In this document: in pieces, positions 59,910-64,000 of the stretch
Numbering within the stretch: the stretch's first letter is position 1
Layout of the letters: every line of letters begins with the position of its first letter
Assembly: GCF_007992175.1 (NCBI RefSeq)
Contig: NZ_BJZT01000004.1
Coordinates: 45,447-109,446, forward strand
Reading direction: 5' to 3'
DNA from: Methylobacterium haplocladii
GTDB taxonomy: Bacteria > Pseudomonadota > Alphaproteobacteria > Rhizobiales > Beijerinckiaceae
Length of the DNA stretch: 64,000 nucleotides
Translations under genes and position numbers: made by a program
Notes under the pieces: model-generated
Databases searched by the model: none
What the model was told of the DNA's origin: nothing
Seen by the model: the letters and a program-made list of their open reading frames with translations, nothing else

Positions 59910-61532
59910 TCAGGTCTCTGCGCGAGGCGTCGCGCTAAGCTCGGTCCAGTCGAATTCTTCCTCCAGTACGAAGAATGCATCGTCGCCGATCTCGCCAGCG
60001 CGGCGCAGCGTCAGAATTCGCTCGCGAGCGGCCTGGATCGCCCGGCGTCGGGCATCGTCGGCAGGTAGGCCCTCGGGAGCCAAACCCTCCTCGTGCGCCT
60101 CGGCCGCCTCGACGACGAGGCGAAATTCGCGGCGCAGGGCTTCTGCAATCTCGGACTCGTCGCCCTCCAGGCTCCGGATCGCGGCGCTGTAGGCCTCCGC
60201 GCGGCCCCAGCCGATCTCGTGGCCGACCGGATCGGTATCTTCGAGCTTCAGCCAGGCGAGCAGCGGCCGCAGAGTCAGCCCCTGGAGCACCAGGGTTCCG
60301 ATCACGACGGCAAAGGCCGTGAGCACGATGAGATCGCGATAGGGGAAGGCGCCGTTCGGGCCGCTCTCGGGCAAGGCCAGGGCTCCGGCGATGGTGACGA
60401 GACCGCGCATCCCCGCCCAGGACACGGCGAAACCCGCGCCGGGGCCGAGATCGGACGATTCGCGTCCACCGGCCGCGATGCCCTTGCGGAAGGCCGTGCC
60501 GAGCCCGAGCACCGACCGGTCCTGCGAGCGACGATCCGCAGCGAAGCCGATCCGGCGGATGCCGCTGGCCGGCAGCACCCAGGCGATCCGAACCAGAACG
60601 ACCGTCAGCAGCACCGAGCCCGCGACGAGGGCGAAGGGCAGGTGCTCGGAGGCGCGCAGCCGCTCGAGGATCGGGCCGAGCTGATTGCCGATCAGCACGA
60701 AGGCCAGCACGTTCAGGACGAAGATCGCCGTGTCCCAGACCGCATAGGACAGGACGCGTGGCCTCGGCGCCGTCCGCTCGGGCGCATAACGGGCCACCAC
60801 CAGCGCGAAGCTGACGACGGTGAGCACGCCCGACAGCTCGATCGCTTCGGCCGCGATCCAGACACCGAACGCAGCCGCAAATTGCAGGACGATGCTGCTG
60901 GCCGGATCCGAGACCCAGCGCATCGCCCAGAGATAGATCCGCGCAAGGATCGGACCGGCGATCAGGCTGCCGACGACGCCGAGCAGGAAGGCCGGCGCGA
61001 CCTCGGACAGGCTGAAGTGCCCGGTGGCCGCAGCCGCGACGCCGAGGCGGTAGATCAGCAGCGAGCCGGCATCGTTCAGCAGGCTCTCGCCGCGCAGGAT
61101 GGTGGTGAGCCGGTGCGGCAGCGGCACATGCGCGAGCACCGAGAGCGCGGCCACGGCATCCGGCGGCGCGACGATGGCGCCGAGCACGATCGCCGCCGAG
61201 AGCGGCATGTCCGGCACCAGCACCTTGACCACCACGGCGACGGCGATGGTGGTGACGGCGACCGCGCCGACGGCAAGGCCTGCGATCGGCCGCCAGTTGA
61301 CCCGCAGGTCCCGCAGCGAGGTAGCGTAGCCGGCATCGACCAGGACCGGAGCGAGGAACAGCGCCAGGGCGAGATCGGGATCGAGTCGCAGGTTCGGAAA
61401 GCCGGGGACCAGCGCGAGCCCGACGCCGCCGAGCGCCAGAAACGCCGGATACGGCGCGCCGAGGCGCCGCGCGAGCGCCGCAAGCAGCACGGCGCCGACC
61501 AGCACCGCGACGATCCATTCGAACACGAACAT
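59910..61532 (-). CDS. CPA1-type Na+/H+ antiporter
   Basis: The 540-residue protein has about 12 membrane segments; residues about 90-180 contain the conserved APPDAVAAL and ESLLNDAGSLLIYR motifs of monovalent cation/proton antiporters, where the Asp residues carry ions. The last 100 residues are a charged cytosolic tail. It would exchange Na+ or K+ for H+ across the inner membrane; the specificity cannot be told. Confidence 0.9.
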   Translation of the reverse strand: MFVFEWIVAVLVGAVLLAALARRLGAPYPAFLALGGVGLALVPGFPNLRLDPDLALALFLAPVLVDAGYATSLRDLRVNWRPIAGLAVGAVAVTTIAVAVVVKVLVPDMPLSAAIVLGAIVAPPDAVAALSVLAHVPLPHRLTTILRGESLLNDAGSLLIYRLGVAAAATGHFSLSEVAPAFLLGVVGSLIAGPILARIYLWAMRWVSDPASSIVLQFAAAFGVWIAAEAIELSGVLTVVSFALVVARYAPERTAPRPRVLSYAVWDTAIFVLNVLAFVLIGNQLGPILERLRASEHLPFALVAGSVLLTVVLVRIAWVLPASGIRRIGFAADRRSQDRSVLGLGTAFRKGIAAGGRESSDLGPGAGFAVSWAGMRGLVTIAGALALPESGPNGAFPYRDLIVLTAFAVVIGTLVLQGLTLRPLLAWLKLEDTDPVGHEIGWGRAEAYSAAIRSLEGDESEIAEALRREFRLVVEAAEAHEEGLAPEGLPADDARRRAIQAARERILTLRRAGEIGDDAFFVLEEEFDWTELSATPRAET

Positions 61533-61587
61533 TCAGACCGGAGATAGGGCGTTGCGGGGTCATGGGAGGCAGATCCTCCGCGGCGTC

Positions 61588-62496
61588 TCAGCCGGGCAGG
61601 ATATCGTCCGACAAGGCGACGGCGTGCCGGGCGATCGCGCCGGGCGTCGTCAGCCAGATCGTCTTGCGGTGCTCGACGATGCGCGCCAGCGCCTGCCGTA
61701 GCGGTCTCAGGCGATGCGGCTGGCCGACGATGTAGGGATGGAGCGCGATGCCCATCACCACGGGCGCGGTCCGCGACGCGGCCCGCATCTCCGCGAAGCC
61801 GTCGCGGATCATCCGTGCGAATTCCCGGCCGGTGTGCCCGCGGGCGACGATGGCCGGGATATCGTTGAGTTCCTGCGGATACGGCACCGAGAGGATGCCG
61901 CGCCCGTCCCGGGTCGCGAAGCGCACCGGCTGGTCGTCATGTGCCCAATCGAGCAGGTACGCGTAACCGGCCTCCGAGAGCAGGTCCGGCGTGACGCGCG
62001 ACTGCGAGATCCAGGGGCCGAGCCAACCCGTGGGCGCCCTGCCCTCCGCACGTGCCAGAGCCTGCGTCGCCTCGGCGATCAGCGCCTCCTCGGCCGCCTC
62101 GTCGCAATCGCCCTGCCGCTCCGCGTTGCTGCGGCCATGGGCGACGATCTCGATGGGGTGAGTCTCGCCATAACGGCGCACGGCCTCCATCAGTCCGGGG
62201 CAATCGGCATGGATGCGGCTGTTGGCGAGCACTGCCAGGGGCAGTGACAGCTCCGCGAACGTGTCGAGCAGGCGGAAGACGCCGACGCGGTTGCCCCAGT
62301 CGCGCCAGGAATAGTTGAGTACGTCCGGCTGCGGCCCGCCCGGCGCCAGCTCAGCACCGAGTCCCTCGCCGAAGGCGAAGGTTTCGAGGTTCAGCGCCAC
62401 ATAGACGGCGAGTCGCTTACCCCCGGGCCAGTCGTAGACCCGGCGGCTGGGCAGAGCGCTGTAACGGTAGCGCCCATGTGACGCCTGGATCTCCAC
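61588..62496 (-). CDS. Polysaccharide deacetylase family protein (PuuE-like)
   Basis: The 302-residue protein has a NodB-homology fold of the allantoinase/PuuE-like branch: NLETFAFGEG at the start, EIVAHGRSNAE near residue 117 and the conserved LHPYIVGQPHRL near 252. The branch includes enzymes acting on small amides, so the substrate may not be a glycan. It begins 6 nt after the stop of a small exported protein gene, so the two form an operon. Confidence 0.82.
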   Translation of the reverse strand: MEIQASHGRYRYSALPSRRVYDWPGGKRLAVYVALNLETFAFGEGLGAELAPGGPQPDVLNYSWRDWGNRVGVFRLLDTFAELSLPLAVLANSRIHADCPGLMEAVRRYGETHPIEIVAHGRSNAERQGDCDEAAEEALIAEATQALARAEGRAPTGWLGPWISQSRVTPDLLSEAGYAYLLDWAHDDQPVRFATRDGRGILSVPYPQELNDIPAIVARGHTGREFARMIRDGFAEMRAASRTAPVVMGIALHPYIVGQPHRLRPLRQALARIVEHRKTIWLTTPGAIARHAVALSDDILPG

Positions 62497-62502
62497 CGGT
62501 CG

Positions 62503-62934
62503 CTACTTCGCAGGCGTGGCGTCCGGGGCCTGCGGAGCCGGCGGAAGCGTTTCGCCGGCGGCCATCGGCTGCAGCACGTTCTTGGCAATGCTGCCCTCGG
62601 GGCCGTACTCGCCGGCCACCGCGATGCAGGACTGCTCGCGATGCAGCGCCATGTCGTTCGACATCATCGCGAAGATGCCCTGGATCCGGGCGCCGAACGG
62701 CCCACGCGGGCTGACGTCCTCGGATTTGGTGTTCATCTTGGAAAGCACCGCGTCGAACTCCGGCACGCCGATCTTGTAGCCGCAGACATTCGAGGCCGAG
62801 TAGATGTACGCCGCGAGTTCGAGGGCGCGCGGAGCCGGCGCGTTGCGGATCGTTCTCGGCGGCGCGGCATCTTCCGCCACGGCGGGCAAGGCGAAGCCGG
62901 CGAGCATGGCTGCGATGAGGAAATGTCTAGGCAT
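62503..62934 (-). CDS. Small exported protein of unknown function
   Basis: From the ATG at 62934 the product has 143 residues: a signal peptide (HFLIAAMLAGFALPAVAE, cut near residue 20), then a mature domain with two cysteines (NVCGYKIG, EQSCIAV) that could form a disulphide, and a Pro/Ala-rich C-terminus. I do not recognise the family. It is 6 nt upstream of the deacetylase gene. Confidence 0.68.
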   Translation of the reverse strand: MPRHFLIAAMLAGFALPAVAEDAAPPRTIRNAPAPRALELAAYIYSASNVCGYKIGVPEFDAVLSKMNTKSEDVSPRGPFGARIQGIFAMMSNDMALHREQSCIAVAGEYGPEGSIAKNVLQPMAAGETLPPAPQAPDATPAK

Positions 62935-63049
62935 CGTCTGGGGCGTTCCTCGGTTGGAGCAGCTTCTCACGAGCCGCTTATCGACCGCGCGGCATAGATC
63001 GTCCGGCGTTGCCCCTCCAGGGGGCATGAGCGCGCAGACGCATCCAGCC

Positions 63050-63490
63050 TCACTTCAACCGCGTCCAGGTCTGGCTCTTGCAGATCACGCGGAGCACGCA
63101 CCCCGAGACCTCGAGGCGGTCGGGTCCCTTCGGGGTCATCGAGCCCGAATAGCTCTTGCCGTCGGTCGGGTTGTAGAGTGAGCCTTGGAAACCGTCGCCG
63201 CTCGGCGTGCCGGCCGTCAGGATCTGCACGCCGACGAGCTTGCGGGACTTGAGGGCAGGATCGGGGTTGTTGGCGTCGACACCCGAGCCACTCACGCTGA
63301 CGAGCGTGCCGCAATAACCGCCGCCGCAACGGGCGACGCGAACCTGCGACGCACGGGACTCGGTCAGCCAGAGACCGGTCGGATCTGCCCCACGCTGTGC
63401 CGAGGCCGGGTTCGCGGCGAGCATCGATAGCGCGAGCGTGAGAGCTGCGACGGAGGAGATACGCGGTTGCGTGGCATGGCCGGTGGTCAT
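63050..63490 (-). CDS. DUF2147-type exported protein
   Basis: The 146-residue protein has a signal peptide (cut near PASAQ, residue 32) and a mature part starting DPTGLWLTESRASQVRV, with CGGGYCGTLV and a final strand, as in DUF2147 proteins, small beta-rich periplasmic proteins of unknown function. The ATG at 63490 fits the signal peptide; the longer frame does not. Confidence 0.8.
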   Translation of the reverse strand: MTTGHATQPRISSVAALTLALSMLAANPASAQRGADPTGLWLTESRASQVRVARCGGGYCGTLVSVSGSGVDANNPDPALKSRKLVGVQILTAGTPSGDGFQGSLYNPTDGKSYSGSMTPKGPDRLEVSGCVLRVICKSQTWTRLK

Positions 63491-63684
63491 GATTCCCCAC
63501 GGCTTCGATCGCGGTTCTTCGATCGTTCGCAACAGAGGTAACGTAGGCGGCGATCGGCGTGCAAGCCGGCTGGCGCTCATCGCCACCCGCGAAACCAGTT
63601 TCGCGAGACAGCGCCTTGACTTCGCCCCCGTCGCCACCTTCAACGGCGGCCTGACGGCGAGGGCCGACGAGCCGGAGGGCAGCG

Positions 63685-64000
63685 ATGCGGGTGATCGAAA
63701 CGGAGATCCCGGCGGTCAAGCGCGTGGTCCCGAAGCGGCACGGCGACGAGCGCGGCTGGTTCTCGGAGGTGTTTCGCGTGGACCAGCTCGCCGAGGGCGG
63801 GATCACCGCCGCCTTCGTGCAGGACAACCAGTCCTTCTCAGCCCCGGCCGGGACGTTGCGCGGCCTGCACTTCCAGACGCCGCCGGCAGCGCAGGCGAAG
63901 CTGGTGCGGGTGCTGGCCGGCGCGATCCTCGATGTGGCCGTCGACATCCGCCACGGCTCACAGACCTTCGGCCGGTACGTGGCGGTCTGTCTCGATGCCG
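63685..64000 (+). CDS. rfbC: dTDP-4-dehydrorhamnose 3,5-epimerase (3' end cut off)
   Basis: The frame begins at ATG 63685 (ggaggg just upstream) and runs off the window after 105 residues. It matches RfbC/RmlC: HGDERGWFSEVFR, the VQDNQSFS segment, and RGLHFQTPP, which holds the catalytic His, then ILDVAVDIRHGSQTFG. The enzyme epimerises C3 and C5 in dTDP-rhamnose synthesis. Other rml genes probably follow outside the window. Confidence 0.93.
   Translation, partial: MRVIETEIPAVKRVVPKRHGDERGWFSEVFRVDQLAEGGITAAFVQDNQSFSAPAGTLRGLHFQTPPAAQAKLVRVLAGAILDVAVDIRHGSQTFGRYVAVCLDA

Overview
The window is a GC-rich (roughly two thirds G+C), gene-dense stretch of a bacterial chromosome. Gene content and order point to an alphaproteobacterium of the Hyphomicrobiales. 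A Methylobacterium/Methylorubrum-like genome is the best guess: Mdh and the TCA proteins closely resemble what I remember of M. extorquens, RpsB carries the long Hyphomicrobiales C-terminal extension, and the spacers hold palindromic repeats with the 'gcgagcgcagcgaagc' core. I could not run a search, so the genus is inference. I see no rRNA, tRNA, CRISPR array, phage or insertion sequence. Almost everything is core or housekeeping, with some lineage-specific small genes.

Layout. 1-4.6 kb: the end of a double-hotdog MaoC protein, a tautomerase, then on the minus strand an osmoprotectant-type ABC importer (binding protein and two permeases) with no ATPase gene. 4.8-5.2 kb: a lone receiver-domain protein. 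5.5-15 kb: the envelope cluster pyrH-frr-cdsA-dxr-rseP-bamA-lpxD, without uppS and without fabZ-lpxA-lpxB. 15-18.5 kb: a WcbI-like protein with a phosphatase, a GNAT, ppa and a PilZ protein. 18.8-22.2 kb, minus strand: kpsF, then rpsB-tsf with a clear terminator. 22.4-31.7 kb: an OmpR-type regulator and its kinase, a very large multi-sensor hybrid kinase, and glnE only 6 nt after it. 31.9-39.4 kb: two methyltransferases, secA, a GNAT, a glyoxalase II-like hydrolase, a MAPEG protein and a TetR regulator. 39.7-49.2 kb: the TCA locus mdh-sucC-sucD-sucA-(YciI)-sucB-lpd. 49.3-55.8 kb: zapE, a GNAT overlapping a YcgN-type cysteine-cluster gene, and the penicillin-binding protein 1A/DUF1214/DUF1254 operon. 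55.8-64 kb: a minus-strand run (74-aa protein, lipoprotein, rnhA, 3-methyladenine glycosylase), a cysteine-rich secreted protein, gshB, a CPA1 antiporter, a deacetylase operon, a DUF2147 protein, and the start of rfbC, cut by the window edge.

How the genes work together. Three modules dominate: envelope building (isoprenoid precursor, CDP-diacylglycerol, outer-membrane assembly, lipid A acylation, peptidoglycan synthesis, ADP-ribosylating none); the oxidative TCA arm from 2-oxoglutarate to succinate plus malate to oxaloacetate; and nitrogen control through GlnE beside a sensor cascade. I found no clear novel system. The points most worth a second look are the importer without an ATPase, the missing uppS and fabZ-lpxA-lpxB, five long intergenic inverted repeats (one inside the mdh-sucC spacer), the glnE/hybrid-kinase linkage, a YciI gene inside the 2-oxoglutarate dehydrogenase operon, an 18-bp perfect palindrome before rpsB, and a terminator-like hairpin with no gene in front of it near 58.4 kb.
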